This document shows positions 52,520 through 62,164 of a stretch of DNA of 64,000 bases, in pieces. The DNA is from Coriobacteriia bacterium (GTDB lineage: Bacteria > Actinomycetota > Coriobacteriia > Anaerosomatales > SLCP01): positions 47,580 through 111,579 of the forward strand of contig JAUVXE010000006.1 of NCBI GenBank assembly GCA_030603745.1, written 5' to 3'. The notes beneath the pieces are model-generated. The model ran no database searches and was not told where the DNA came from. It worked only from the letters and a program-made list of their open reading frames with translations. The first letter of the stretch is position 1, and each line of letters begins with the position of its first letter. The translations under genes and the position numbers were made by a program.

Positions 52520-53377
52520 GTGCGGATCTCTCGACGTGAGAAGAGCGGCGGCGACGGGTGGCTTCTCGCCCTGCTCGTCGTGGCGTCCTTCGTGCTGATC
52601 ACCCTCTACTTCCGCCAGGGCGAGGGCGGTGCGCTGAGCTCCGCCCGCGAGTCGTTCCACGCCGCGCTCGCGCCCGTGGGCAGGGCGGGGCAGGCGGCCA
52701 CGTCGCCCGTGCGCGCGGTGGGTTCGTGGGTGAGCGACCTGACCGTCTCGCGCGCCGACCTCGAGACGCTCCGCGACCAGAACGCGCAGCTCCGGCAGCG
52801 CCTCGCCGAGCTCGAGGAGGCCCGGCTCGAGAACGAGCGACTCCGCGAGCTCGTCGGGTTCGTCCAGGCCCGGGAGCTCGACGCGCTCGGCGCCCGGGTC
52901 ATCGGCAGGCCGTCGACCTCGTGGGAGGCGGTCATCGTCATCGACCGCGGCCGCGCCGACGGCGTCGAGGCCGGCATGCCGGTGCTCGCGGCGAGCGGGC
53001 TCATCGGCCAGGTGATCGAGGCGGCCGAGAACAGCGCGCGGGTCCGGCTCATCACCGACCAGCGCAGCGGGGTCGCCGCCATCCTGCAGTCGACCCGCGC
53101 CGAGGGCGTGGTGCGCGGATCGATCGACGGCGCGCTCTCACTCGACTTCGTGAGCCGTGAGACCACCGTGACCGTGGGTGACGTCGTGCTCACGTCGGGC
53201 ATGGGCGGCGTCTATCCCCGTGGCCTGCTCGTGGGAGAGGTCGCGGACGTGCAGGTCGAGGACGCCGACCTCTTCCCGAGGATCAGGGTGCGCGGCGCGG
53301 CGACCCTCACCGGGCTCGAAGAGGTCGTGGTGCTCCTCTCGCCCCCGGCCGACACGCCCGCCGGAGGTGGCGAATGA
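52520..53377 (+). CDS. mreC: Rod-shape-determining protein MreC
   Basis: The 285-residue protein has a membrane helix near residues 13-30, a coiled coil (about 73-110, with repeats of ENERLREL type) and a beta-rich C-terminal MreC domain with GLIGQV near 158 and DQRSGVAA near 178. It links MreB to wall-synthesis enzymes in the envelope. The start is a GTG; mreD overlaps its stop (ATGA). Confidence 0.95.
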   Translation: MRISRREKSGGDGWLLALLVVASFVLITLYFRQGEGGALSSARESFHAALAPVGRAGQAATSPVRAVGSWVSDLTVSRADLETLRDQNAQLRQRLAELEEARLENERLRELVGFVQARELDALGARVIGRPSTSWEAVIVIDRGRADGVEAGMPVLAASGLIGQVIEAAENSARVRLITDQRSGVAAILQSTRAEGVVRGSIDGALSLDFVSRETTVTVGDVVLTSGMGGVYPRGLLVGEVADVQVEDADLFPRIRVRGAATLTGLEEVVVLLSPPADTPAGGGE

Positions 53378-53889
53378 ACTCGCGGTTCCTGCCCGCTCTC
53401 GGCATGATCGTGGTGGCGATGCTGTTGCAGGTCGCGATCGCGCCCTACGTCGCGCTCGGCGGGATCGTCCCGAACTTCCTGCTGCTCGTGACGGTGACGC
53501 TCGCGCTCGTGCAGGGTCCGCGCGCGGGCATCGTCGGCGGGTTCTCGGCGGGGCTGCTCTTCGACCTCCTCGGCACCGCGCCCATCGGCCCGGCCGCGCT
53601 CGTCTTCTGCGTGGTGGGTTTCGTCGCGGGCTCGCTGCAGGCCAACACCTTCGCCGAGGGCTGGGCGCTGCCGCTCGTGATCCTCTTCATCGCGAGCCTC
53701 ATCGCCGAGGTCTCCTACGGGATGGTGCTCGGCGTCCTCGGTGAGGGCGGCGTGACGTTCGGCGCGTTCTTCGGCGTGATGCTGCCGGGGGCGGTGTACA
53801 ATTCTGGCCTGGCCGTGCTGGTCTATCCGTGGCTGGCGCGGTTCTTGCGGCAGGAGAAGCCGGTGACGACCTTCCGGCGTATCGGATAG
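53374..53889 (+). CDS. mreD: Rod-shape-determining protein MreD
   Basis: The 171-residue protein has five or six hydrophobic segments and little else, the MreD pattern, and starts in an ATGA overlap with mreC. Its position, size and topology support the call more than any motif. It completes the MreBCD scaffold. Confidence 0.92.
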   Translation: MNSRFLPALGMIVVAMLLQVAIAPYVALGGIVPNFLLLVTVTLALVQGPRAGIVGGFSAGLLFDLLGTAPIGPAALVFCVVGFVAGSLQANTFAEGWALPLVILFIASLIAEVSYGMVLGVLGEGGVTFGAFFGVMLPGAVYNSGLAVLVYPWLARFLRQEKPVTTFRRIG

Positions 53890-53910
53890 CGTGCCCGCGC
53901 GCCCCGGCGC

Positions 53911-55809
53911 GTGGCGGTCCGCGCCGACCTCGACCCCGATGGAGCCGTATCTGTGGCGACCTACCGCGACGAACTGAGACCCCGCTACGCCGCGCTCGCC
54001 GCGGTGTTCCTCGGCGTGCTCGGGGTTCTGCTCGTGCGCGCCTGGAGTCTGCAGGTGCTCTCGGGCGACGAGTTCGCCGCGGCCGCCGAGAACAACCGGT
54101 TGCGCGAGATCCCCGTCCAGGCGCCCCGCGGGCGGATCCTCGACCGCAACGGGGTGCCGCTCGTGCAGAACCGCGCCACCCTCGGCGTGACGGTCGACGC
54201 CGCCTCGCGAGGCGACGAGGACCTGCTCTACCGCCTCTCGGTCGTGCTCGACATGCCGCTCGCCGATGTCGTCGAGCGGGCGTCGTCCACGCGCGAGGCC
54301 GCGCTCCAGCCGCGCCTCATCGCCGTCGACGTGCCGATGACCGCGGTCGCCTACCTCGCCGAGCACGAGTCGGAGTTCCCCGGCGTCGAGGTCTCCGTGG
54401 TGCCGGTGCGCGAGTACCCGAACGGCACGCTCGCCGCCCACCTCCTCGGCTACACGGGCGAGATCTCCCAGGAGGCGCTCGACTCCGGCGACATGGAGGG
54501 CTACGTCCTCGGCGACATCGTGGGCAAGAGCGGGGCCGAGCGGCAGTTCGAGTCGGTCCTGCAGGGCGAGAAGGGCTTCCGCCGCATCGAGGTCGACGCG
54601 ATGGGCAAGGCCCGGACGATCATCGAGGAGGCCGAGCCGGTCGCCGGGAGCGACGTCAAGCTCACGATCGACATCGAGGTCCAGCGCGTTGCCGAGGAGG
54701 CCCTCGTCCACGCGCTCGAGGCCGCCCGGGCCGACGACTTCCGCAACGCCCGCGCGGGCTCGGCGGTCGCGCTCGACATCCGCACCGGCGAGGTACTCGC
54801 GATGGCGAGCGTGCCCACCTACGACCCCACGCTGTTCATCGGCGGGATATCGAGCGCGAACTGGGAGGCGCTCAACGCCAAGGACAGCGAGTACCCGCTG
54901 AACAACCGCGCGATCCAGGCGCTCTACCCGCCGGCGTCGACCTTCAAGGCGATCACCGGCATGGCCGGCCTCGAGCACGGCGTGACGAGCCTCGGCCACT
55001 CCTACTACTGCTCGGGCAGGTGGACCGGGCAAGGCGAGGACTGGGCGAAGTTCTGCTGGAAGCGCACCGGCCACGGCAGCGTGGGCTTCAACCGGGGCAT
55101 CTCGGAGAGCTGCGACGTGGTCTTCTATGAGATCGGGATCGAGTTCTACCGACGGGGCAACGAGGAGATGCAGGAGTTCGCCCGCCGGTTCGGCCTCGGC
55201 TCGCGTCTCGGGATCGACCTGCCCGGCGAGGTGGCCGGACGGGTGCCCGACGCGGCGTGGAAGGCGGAGTGGAACCGTGACTACCCCGAGTACCAGCGCT
55301 GGCTGCCCGGTGACGACACCAACTTCGTGATCGGGCAGGGCGACCTGCTCGTGACCCCGCTTCAGATGGCCGGCGTGTTCGCCGGGATCGCCAACGACGG
55401 GGACGTCATGCGCCCGCACGTGCTCATGGAGGTGCTCGACTCCAAGGGCGAGGCGGTGCGCTCCTTCCAGCCCGAGGTCGCGTTCGAGACCGGCGCGAGC
55501 GACGCGTCGCTGCGCGCGGTCCACAACGCGCTCCTTCAGGTCACCGAGGGCGGCACCGGCACGAGCGCGTTCCGCGGGTTCCCGGAGCGGGTCGCGGGCA
55601 AGACCGGTACCGCCGAGGTCGCCGGACGCGACGACTACGCCTGGTTCACCGCCTACGCGCCCGCGGGCGACCCCCGCTACGCGGTGGCGGTCGTGATCGA
55701 GCAGGGCGGCGGCGGAGGCGCGGTGGCCGCGCCCGCGGCGCGCGAGATCCTCTCGGCGCTCCTCGGCCTGCCGGTCGAGCAGGTCCGTGCGACGGACGAT
55801 TCGAGGTGA
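53911..55809 (+). CDS. mrdA: Penicillin-binding protein 2 (elongation transpeptidase)
   Basis: The 632-residue protein has an N-terminal membrane helix, a PBP dimerisation domain with RGRILDRNG near residue 71, and a transpeptidase domain with STFK (S343, K346), SES near 405 in place of SxN, and KTGT (K564). It cross-links peptidoglycan in the elongasome. Two GTG starts are possible (53911, 53953); the first gives a short acidic tail before the conserved DELRPRYAAL segment, so the second may be the real one. Confidence 0.94.
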   Translation: MAVRADLDPDGAVSVATYRDELRPRYAALAAVFLGVLGVLLVRAWSLQVLSGDEFAAAAENNRLREIPVQAPRGRILDRNGVPLVQNRATLGVTVDAASRGDEDLLYRLSVVLDMPLADVVERASSTREAALQPRLIAVDVPMTAVAYLAEHESEFPGVEVSVVPVREYPNGTLAAHLLGYTGEISQEALDSGDMEGYVLGDIVGKSGAERQFESVLQGEKGFRRIEVDAMGKARTIIEEAEPVAGSDVKLTIDIEVQRVAEEALVHALEAARADDFRNARAGSAVALDIRTGEVLAMASVPTYDPTLFIGGISSANWEALNAKDSEYPLNNRAIQALYPPASTFKAITGMAGLEHGVTSLGHSYYCSGRWTGQGEDWAKFCWKRTGHGSVGFNRGISESCDVVFYEIGIEFYRRGNEEMQEFARRFGLGSRLGIDLPGEVAGRVPDAAWKAEWNRDYPEYQRWLPGDDTNFVIGQGDLLVTPLQMAGVFAGIANDGDVMRPHVLMEVLDSKGEAVRSFQPEVAFETGASDASLRAVHNALLQVTEGGTGTSAFRGFPERVAGKTGTAEVAGRDDYAWFTAYAPAGDPRYAVAVVIEQGGGGGAVAAPAAREILSALLGLPVEQVRATDDSR

Positions 55810-55813
55810 CGCC

Positions 55814-56923
55814 GTGAGCAGGGTCGACACCTTCAGGAAGTGGGTGAACGCGCCTCTCGTGCTCACGGTGGGCCTGCTGCTCGTCTACGGCGCGGTGGTG
55901 GTGCGCTCGGCGACCGCGGGGTTCTCGGCCGGTGACGCGATGTTCGGCCGGCAGCTGTTCGGTATCGGGCTCGGCCTGGTGCTGCTCGTCATCGCGTGGG
56001 CCATCGATTACAGCAGGCTCGAGGGGTGGCTCGGTCCGCTCACGGTCGCGAACGCGTTGCTCATCATCAGCCCGCGCATCCCCGGTCTCGGCGCGCACGT
56101 CTCCGGGGCCACCGCGTGGCTCGAGATCGCGGGCATCCGGCTCTTCCAGCCCTCCGAGCCCGCGAAGCTGCTCACGATCCTGATCATGGCCATCGTGATC
56201 TCGCAGTACAAGGGTCGGATCGAGCGGTGGCAAGACGTCGCGCGTGTCATGCTCTACCTCGCCGTGCCCTTCGGGCTGATCCTGCTCCAGCCCGATCTCG
56301 GGACCGGCCTGGTCTTCATCGCCATCACGATGGGGATGCTGCTCGTGGGCGGGCTGAAGGCCCGCTGGTTCCTCATTCTCGCGCTCGCCGGAGTGGTGCT
56401 CGTGGGGGTGGCGTTCAAGGCGGGCGTGGTCGCGCAGTACCAGATCGACCGCATGCTCGTCTTCCTCGACCCGGAGGTCGACCCGCGCGGCGCGGGCTAC
56501 AACCTCCAGCAGTCGCGCATCGCCATCGGCTCGGGCGGACTCACCGGCAAGGGGCTCGCGCAGGGCACGCAGTCCAACCTGAACTTCCTGCCCGAGCGGC
56601 ACACCGACTTCATCTTCTCGGTCCTCGGCGAGGAGCTCGGGTTCATGGGGGCGGTGATGCTCCTCGGCCTCTATCTCGCGCTGCTGATGGTGACGCTCGA
56701 GATCTCGGCATCCGCGCGCGACCTGTTCAGCTCGCTCATCGCGGTGGGCCTCATCAGCATGTGGACCTTCCAGATCCTGCAGAACATGGGCATGACGATG
56801 GGACTCATGCCCATCACCGGTATCCCGCTGCCGTTCATGAGCTTCGGCTCGTCGTTCATGATCACCAACCTCGCGGGAACGGGTATGCTTCTGTCCGTAT
56901 GGGCCAGGCGCCGGGTCGTCTGA
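55814..56923 (+). CDS. rodA: Rod-shape-determining protein RodA (SEDS glycosyltransferase)
   Basis: The 369-residue protein has about ten membrane helices, with the SEDS motifs QPSEPAKL near 112, LPERHTDFIFSVLGEE near 261 and GIPLPFMSFGSS near 339. It polymerises glycan strands together with PBP2. GTG 55814 has GAGGTGA four bases upstream and follows mrdA directly. The operon order mreBCD-mrdA-rodA is classical. Confidence 0.96.
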   Translation: MSRVDTFRKWVNAPLVLTVGLLLVYGAVVVRSATAGFSAGDAMFGRQLFGIGLGLVLLVIAWAIDYSRLEGWLGPLTVANALLIISPRIPGLGAHVSGATAWLEIAGIRLFQPSEPAKLLTILIMAIVISQYKGRIERWQDVARVMLYLAVPFGLILLQPDLGTGLVFIAITMGMLLVGGLKARWFLILALAGVVLVGVAFKAGVVAQYQIDRMLVFLDPEVDPRGAGYNLQQSRIAIGSGGLTGKGLAQGTQSNLNFLPERHTDFIFSVLGEELGFMGAVMLLGLYLALLMVTLEISASARDLFSSLIAVGLISMWTFQILQNMGMTMGLMPITGIPLPFMSFGSSFMITNLAGTGMLLSVWARRRVV

Positions 56924-56964
56924 CGCGCCTGCCCGAGCCCGACCCGAAGAGGGGAGAGCCACCG

Positions 56965-57945
56965 ATGGCCTTGCCGGTCAACGTCACCGCACTGCTGCGT
57001 TCCAGCTCCCAGCTCGCCGAGGAGCGCTCCAAGCCGCTGCGCCTCGCGATCGTGGTCGAGCCGGACGCGCCCGACGCGCTCATCGACGCGATGCGCGAGC
57101 GCTTCAAGCCCCACACCGCCAACGCCCGCCTTGAGATCGAGGTCTGCGAGCCCGACGCGCGGCTCGTGTTCGGCTCGGCGACCGACGCCGTGATCGGCGT
57201 GGTGGGGAGCGGGCGCGCCTGTATCGCACCCACGCTCGCCGAGGCGCGCGAGCGTGCGCTGCCCACCCTCGCGGTGGGGCTCGCCGAGAGCGGCCACGAG
57301 ATCGCCGAGGCGGCGGGCAACCCCTACGCCGACAGCGTCGCCGATCCCGATGCGGACCGCGTGGTCGACGCCGAGGTCGCCTCATGGCTCGTCGAGCGTC
57401 TGCCCGGCAAGCGCCTCGCTCTCGCGCACAACTTCCCGTTCATGCGCTCGGCCGTGGCCGAGGAGGCCGTGAAGGCGACCGCGCTGCAGAACGGGCTCAT
57501 CGGCGCGGTGGTCATCATCCCCGGCGCCGACATGCCGCTGATGACGCTCAATCAGGCCAAGATGATGCTGCAGATCGCGGCCGCCTACGGCGAGCACCTC
57601 GGCGCGGAGCGCGTGAAGGAGATCGGGGCGATCGTGGGCGGCGGGTTCGCGCTGCGCGCGGTCGCGCGGCAGCTGTTGACGGTGGTGCCGGGCTTCGGCT
57701 GGGCGGTCAAGGGCGCGATCGGCTACGGCGGCACGGTGGCCATGGGCAAGGCGGCGGTCGCGTACTTCGAGCGCGGCGGCGACCTCGGCGACATCACGCG
57801 CAAGGTCGTCGAGGTGCGCGACGCTGCGGTCGCGCGGCTGCGCTCCGACCGCGGGGAGCTGAGCCGCGCGGCAGGGGAGCTCGCCGCGCACGGGCCTGCC
57901 CTCGAGGCGCAGACACGCGGGTCCGCGCAGGTCCCGGATGCGTGA
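56965..57945 (+). CDS. DUF697 domain protein
   Basis: The 326-residue protein has a soluble N-terminal half and a DUF697-like C-terminal half with two hydrophobic, glycine-rich segments (about 170-190 and 220-245, including AIVGGGFALRAVARQL). DUF697 often follows a GTPase domain; here no P-loop is present. Its function is unknown. It lies between rodA and a radical SAM gene that overlaps it by eight bases, so it is probably in their transcript. GAGGGGAGAG precedes the ATG. Confidence 0.75.
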   Translation: MALPVNVTALLRSSSQLAEERSKPLRLAIVVEPDAPDALIDAMRERFKPHTANARLEIEVCEPDARLVFGSATDAVIGVVGSGRACIAPTLAEARERALPTLAVGLAESGHEIAEAAGNPYADSVADPDADRVVDAEVASWLVERLPGKRLALAHNFPFMRSAVAEEAVKATALQNGLIGAVVIIPGADMPLMTLNQAKMMLQIAAAYGEHLGAERVKEIGAIVGGGFALRAVARQLLTVVPGFGWAVKGAIGYGGTVAMGKAAVAYFERGGDLGDITRKVVEVRDAAVARLRSDRGELSRAAGELAAHGPALEAQTRGSAQVPDA

Positions 57946-59794
57946 TCTGCGGGCCCAGGTGGAGCGGCTGCTTCCCCGCGTCGAGCGTCCGGCGCGCTAC
58001 ATAGACGGCGAGTGGGGGGCGGTGCGAGGGCGGGAGGCGACCCATCGCACCGTGCTCATCTATCCCGACACCTACGAGATCGGGCAGGCGAACCAAGGTC
58101 TCGCCATCCTCTACGAGCGGCTGAACGCCGCCGAGGGGCACGTCGCCGAGCGCGCCTACGTGCCGTGGCTTGACATGTCCGCCGAGATGCGCGCGGCCGG
58201 GGTGCCGCTCTTCTCGCTCGAGAGCTGCTCGGCGGTGGCCGACTTCGACGTCGTGGGGATCACGCTGCCCTACGAGCTCACCGTCACCAACGTCCTCGAG
58301 ACGCTCGACCTCGCCGCCATCCCGCTGCGCTCCGCCGACCGGACCGAGGGCGATCCGATCGTGCTCGGCGGCGGGCCGTGCGCCTACAACCCGGAGCCCG
58401 TGGCGCCGTTCTTCGACGCGATCCTCCTGGGCGAGGGTGAGGACGCGCTCCTCGAGATCGTGACCGCGCACGCCGAGGCACGCGCCGAGGGCTGCTCCCG
58501 CGCGGAGGCCCTCGTCCGCCTCGCCGCGGTCCCCGGCGTCTACGTGCCCGCGCTCTACGCTCCCGGCTCCGACGGGCGCATGGCGCCCATCGCCTCGGCC
58601 GGCGCGCCCGCGCGCATCGTCAAGCGCGCGCTCGCCGACCTCGGCGCGTATCCCGCCCCCCGCTGTCCGGTGGTCCCGTACATGGATGTCGTGCACGACC
58701 GTCTGACCGTGGAGGTCCTGCGCGGCTGCACGCGCGGGTGCCGGTTCTGCCAGGCCGGGATGGTCTACCGCCCGGTGCGCGAGCGCACCGCCGACGACAT
58801 CGTGCGTGACGTGATGGCCGGCCTTGCCTGCACCGGCTACGAGGAGGTCTCGCTCACCTCACTCTCGAGCACCGACCACAGCCAGCTCGAGGAGGTCTTG
58901 CGGCGGCTCTCCATGCGCCTGGACGGGAGCGGCGTGTCGATCTCGCTCCCGAGCCTGCGGGTCGACGCCTTCAGCGTCTCGATGGCACGCCTCGTGTCCG
59001 GAGGGCGCAAGTCGGGACTGACCTTCGCGCCCGAGGCCGGCACGCAGCGGCTGCGCGACGTGATCAACAAGAACGTCTCGGAAGACGATCTGCTCTCCAC
59101 CGTCACCCGCGCGTTCTCCGAGGGCTGGCGCCGCGTGAAGCTCTACTTCATGATCGGCCTGCCCACCGAGACCGACGACGACATCCGCGGCATCGGCGAG
59201 CTCGTCACGCGCGTGCTCGCCGTGACGCGCGAGGCCGTCCCGCCGGCGGACCGCGGCTCGATCAGGATCGGCGTGTCGGTCTCGACCTTCGTGCCCAAGG
59301 CGCACACCCCGTTCCAGTGGGACGGCCAGATCCCCGCCGAGGAGATCGCGCGGCGCCAGGAGGTGCTCCGTTCGGCGATGCCCCGCAAGGGGGTCGACCT
59401 CAAGTGGCACGACGCCGACGTCTCGTTCCTCGAAGGCGTCATCGCCCGGGGCGGGCGCGAGGTCGCCGACGCCATCGAGGCCGCATGGCGCTCCGGAGCG
59501 CGTTTCGACGCGTGGACCGAGCGGTTCGACCTTGGCGTGTGGCTCGCCGCGTTCGCCGAGGCGGGACTCGACCCGGCCGCGATCGCCTCGCGTTCCTTCG
59601 CGCGCGACGAGGCGCTGCCCTGGGCGCATCTCTCCTCGGGCGTCTCGGACTCCTATCTGTGGCGGGAGCGGGAACGCGCGGTGAGCGGCACGACCACCCC
59701 CGACTGCTCGTTCGACGGCTGCACCGGCTGTGATGCGTGCGGCGAGCTCGGGGTCGACATCGTGCTGGGGGGTGAGGCGCGTGGCGGCGGGTGA
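57938..59794 (+). CDS. B12-binding-domain radical SAM protein (TIGR03960 family)
   Basis: The 618-residue protein has an N-terminal region resembling a cobalamin-binding domain, then a radical SAM core with C264, C268 and C271 (CTRGCRFC), and a C-terminal cysteine-rich tail (CSFDGCTGCDACG). This family is regularly found with the DUF2344/TIGR03936 partner that follows here. Its substrate is not established. The ATG lies inside the end of the DUF697 gene. Confidence 0.9.
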   Translation: MRDLRAQVERLLPRVERPARYIDGEWGAVRGREATHRTVLIYPDTYEIGQANQGLAILYERLNAAEGHVAERAYVPWLDMSAEMRAAGVPLFSLESCSAVADFDVVGITLPYELTVTNVLETLDLAAIPLRSADRTEGDPIVLGGGPCAYNPEPVAPFFDAILLGEGEDALLEIVTAHAEARAEGCSRAEALVRLAAVPGVYVPALYAPGSDGRMAPIASAGAPARIVKRALADLGAYPAPRCPVVPYMDVVHDRLTVEVLRGCTRGCRFCQAGMVYRPVRERTADDIVRDVMAGLACTGYEEVSLTSLSSTDHSQLEEVLRRLSMRLDGSGVSISLPSLRVDAFSVSMARLVSGGRKSGLTFAPEAGTQRLRDVINKNVSEDDLLSTVTRAFSEGWRRVKLYFMIGLPTETDDDIRGIGELVTRVLAVTREAVPPADRGSIRIGVSVSTFVPKAHTPFQWDGQIPAEEIARRQEVLRSAMPRKGVDLKWHDADVSFLEGVIARGGREVADAIEAAWRSGARFDAWTERFDLGVWLAAFAEAGLDPAAIASRSFARDEALPWAHLSSGVSDSYLWRERERAVSGTTTPDCSFDGCTGCDACGELGVDIVLGGEARGGG

Positions 59795-60470
59795 GTTCCG
59801 GCTGCGGGTCTGCTATCGCAAGACCGGCGTGCTGCGCTTCCTCTCGCACCTCGAGGTGATGCGCGCGCTCGAGCGCGGCGCGCGCCGGGCCGGGATGCCG
59901 TATGCTGTCACCAAAGGCTTCAACCGCAAGATGAAGGTCGCGTTCGGCCCGGCGCTCCCGGTGGGCACGGCGGGCGAGCGGGAGTACTACGACGTCTGGC
60001 TCACCGGCTACGTCCCCGCCGAGGAGGCCCTCGGCCGCCTGGCGGGCGCCATGCCCGCGGAGCTGGCGCCGCTCGAGGCGCGCTACGTCGACCAGCGGGA
60101 CCCGTCGCTGACCGCGGCGGCGACCCTTGCACGCTACCGGGTACGGGTCGAGGGGAAGGGAGGAGCGGCGCACGAGCTGCACGAGGCGCTTGATGCCGTC
60201 GTCGGCGAGGGAACGCTCACGCGAGAGCACAAAGGCAAGACCAAGGTGTACGACCTCACCCGCAGCCTCCCGAAGGGGGCGGAGGTGACGTCGGACGGGC
60301 CGGACGCGATCGTGGAGGTCGCGGTCAGGATGGGCGATCATGGCTCGCTCAGGCCCGAGGTGCTCCTCGAGAACGCGCTCGACCGGATGGATGGCGATGG
60401 CGTCGCTCTGACAGTGACGCGCACGGACGTCCTGATCGAGACGGAGGACGGCCCGCGGCGCCCCATCTGA
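59781..60470 (+). CDS. TIGR03936/DUF2344 radical SAM-associated protein
   Basis: The 229-residue protein matches DUF2344: RVCYRKTGVLRFLSHLEVMRALERGARRAG near the start and FNRKMKVAFGPALPVG around 50, then variable regions. It is the constant partner of the preceding radical SAM gene and sits upstream of RNase G. Overlap with that gene (14 bases) suggests coupling. GTG 59781 is preferred for its GGTGAGG; GTG 59772 is the alternative. Function unknown. Confidence 0.88.
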   Translation: MAAGEFRLRVCYRKTGVLRFLSHLEVMRALERGARRAGMPYAVTKGFNRKMKVAFGPALPVGTAGEREYYDVWLTGYVPAEEALGRLAGAMPAELAPLEARYVDQRDPSLTAAATLARYRVRVEGKGGAAHELHEALDAVVGEGTLTREHKGKTKVYDLTRSLPKGAEVTSDGPDAIVEVAVRMGDHGSLRPEVLLENALDRMDGDGVALTVTRTDVLIETEDGPRRPI

Positions 60471-60482
60471 CGGGAGCCGGGA

Positions 60483-61988
60483 GTGGCACAGATGGTTCGC
60501 GAGATGCTGATCTCGCACGATTCCGAAGAGACGAGGGTCGCGCTCCTCGAGGACCGCGAGCTCGTCGAGCTCTACGTGGAGCGGCCGAAGCGCTCGGTCG
60601 TTGGCAACGTCTACCTCGGCAAGGTGAAGGACGTGCTGCCTGGCATGCAGGCCGCGTTCCTCGACATCGGCCTGGAGAAGAACGCCTTCCTCTACGTTGA
60701 CGAGATCGTCGCGCGCGAGGGGGAGTCCGCAGGCCCGCAACGCCGCGACATCGCCGGTCTGCTCAAGCCGGGCCAGGAGATCTTGGTCCAGGTGCTCAAG
60801 GACCCGATGGGCACCAAGGGCGCCCGGGTGACCACCGACGTGAGCCTGCCGGGGCGGTTCGTCGTGCTCATGCCCTTCTCCGAGTTCGTGGGGGTCTCGC
60901 GCAAGCTTCCCGAGGCCGAGCGTGACCGCCTCCACGCCGCCGTCGCCGGCCACGTGCCCGAGGGCGTGGGCATCATCGTGCGCACGGTCGCGCAGGGGGT
61001 GCCCGAGAAGGAGATCGTCGCCGACCTCGAGTTCCTGCTGCGCCTCTGGAAGCGCGTGAGCCACCAGGCCACCGAGGCGCTCGCCCCGGAGATCGTCTAC
61101 ACCGAGATGGACCTCGCGTTGCGCTTCGTGCGCGACGTCTTCTCCGAGGAGTTCGCGCGACTCGTGATCGACGACAAGGCGACCTACTCCAAGGTCGTCT
61201 CGTTCCTCAAGAAGGCCTCTCCGGGACTCGTGAAGCGGGTCAGCCACTACAAGGAGCGCGAGCCGCTCTTCGACGCGCGCGGCCTGCAGGCGACGATCGA
61301 GGCGTCGATGCGCCGGGTGGTCGAGCTTCCTTCGGGGGGATACATCGCGATCGACCCCACCGAGGCGCTGACCGCCATCGACGTCAACACCGGCCGGTTC
61401 GTGGGCCGCAAGAACCTCGAGGACACCATCGTGCGCACCAACCTCGAGGCGGTCGAGGAGGTCGCCCGGCAGCTGCGCCTTCGCGACATCGGCGGGATCA
61501 TCGTGATCGACTTCATCGACATGGCCGAGGCCCCCAACCGCGCCGAGGTGACCCGCAGGCTCGCGGCCGCGCTCGAACGTGACCGCACCAAGACGCGCGT
61601 GACCGAGATGTCGCGCCTGGGGCTCGTGGAGATGACCCGCAAGAACGTCACCGACGGCCTCTTCAACGTCCTGACCGAGGCGTGCCCGCGTTGCGGGGGC
61701 GAGGGGCGGGTGCTCTCGGACGTGACGCGCAGGATCGCCGTGGAGCGCCGGATGCGCGAGCTGCTCAACTCCGGGCGCTCCTCGGCGTACCTGTTCGCGG
61801 TCGCGCCGGACACGTACGACCTGCTCATGGCGCCGGGACTCAACGTCGTGGCCGGCCTGAAGGCCGAGACGGGCAAGCGGGTGGCGATCATGCCCGAGGA
61901 GGGCCTGGAGCCCGCCGAGGTGCGAGTGGTCATCGAGGGCAAGGGCGGAGTGCTGCCGCGCGGGCTCGGGAAGCTGCGGTCGCGGTAG
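60483..61988 (+). CDS. rng: Ribonuclease E/G family protein
   Basis: The 501-residue protein has an S1 domain (GNVYLGKVKDVLPGMQAAF near 41) and the RNase E/G catalytic core with D300 in AIDVNTG and D343/D346 in VIDFIDM. The zinc link CPRC lies at 401-404. It cleaves single-stranded RNA, acting in mRNA decay and rRNA processing. The long RNase E C-terminal scaffold is absent, so it is closer to RNase G. The start is GTG 60483 behind CGGGAGCCGGGA. Confidence 0.94.
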   Translation: MAQMVREMLISHDSEETRVALLEDRELVELYVERPKRSVVGNVYLGKVKDVLPGMQAAFLDIGLEKNAFLYVDEIVAREGESAGPQRRDIAGLLKPGQEILVQVLKDPMGTKGARVTTDVSLPGRFVVLMPFSEFVGVSRKLPEAERDRLHAAVAGHVPEGVGIIVRTVAQGVPEKEIVADLEFLLRLWKRVSHQATEALAPEIVYTEMDLALRFVRDVFSEEFARLVIDDKATYSKVVSFLKKASPGLVKRVSHYKEREPLFDARGLQATIEASMRRVVELPSGGYIAIDPTEALTAIDVNTGRFVGRKNLEDTIVRTNLEAVEEVARQLRLRDIGGIIVIDFIDMAEAPNRAEVTRRLAAALERDRTKTRVTEMSRLGLVEMTRKNVTDGLFNVLTEACPRCGGEGRVLSDVTRRIAVERRMRELLNSGRSSAYLFAVAPDTYDLLMAPGLNVVAGLKAETGKRVAIMPEEGLEPAEVRVVIEGKGGVLPRGLGKLRSR

Positions 61989-62054
61989 GGCGGGTGGGCG
62001 TGGAGGGGGAGGGCCGCAAGGGGTGCGGCGCGCGGAAGGAGTCCAGAATCATCC

Positions 62055-62086
62055 ATCCGACGCACGAGAGGCGCCGCTCGTCGGAT
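62055..62086 (+). terminator. Hairpin terminator candidate after rng
   Basis: ATCCGACG pairs perfectly with CGTCGGAT around a 16-base loop, about 66 bases after the rng stop; ACGAG and CTCGT can extend pairing inside the loop. No T tract follows. It lies between rng and the RHS frame. Confidence 0.4.
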
Positions 62087-62164
62087 CGCCCGCCCGTTGA
62101 GCAGCTGCTGCGCGGTCATCGGTAGGTGAGGCGGCGCGTGCAGCGAATGAGGGTGGTAGCGTGA

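Noticed and set aside
53212..55866. 884-residue minus-strand frame opposite mreD and mrdA
   Set aside because: It lies wholly antisense to well-supported cell-wall genes and has a His/Arg/Asp-rich composition without domains.
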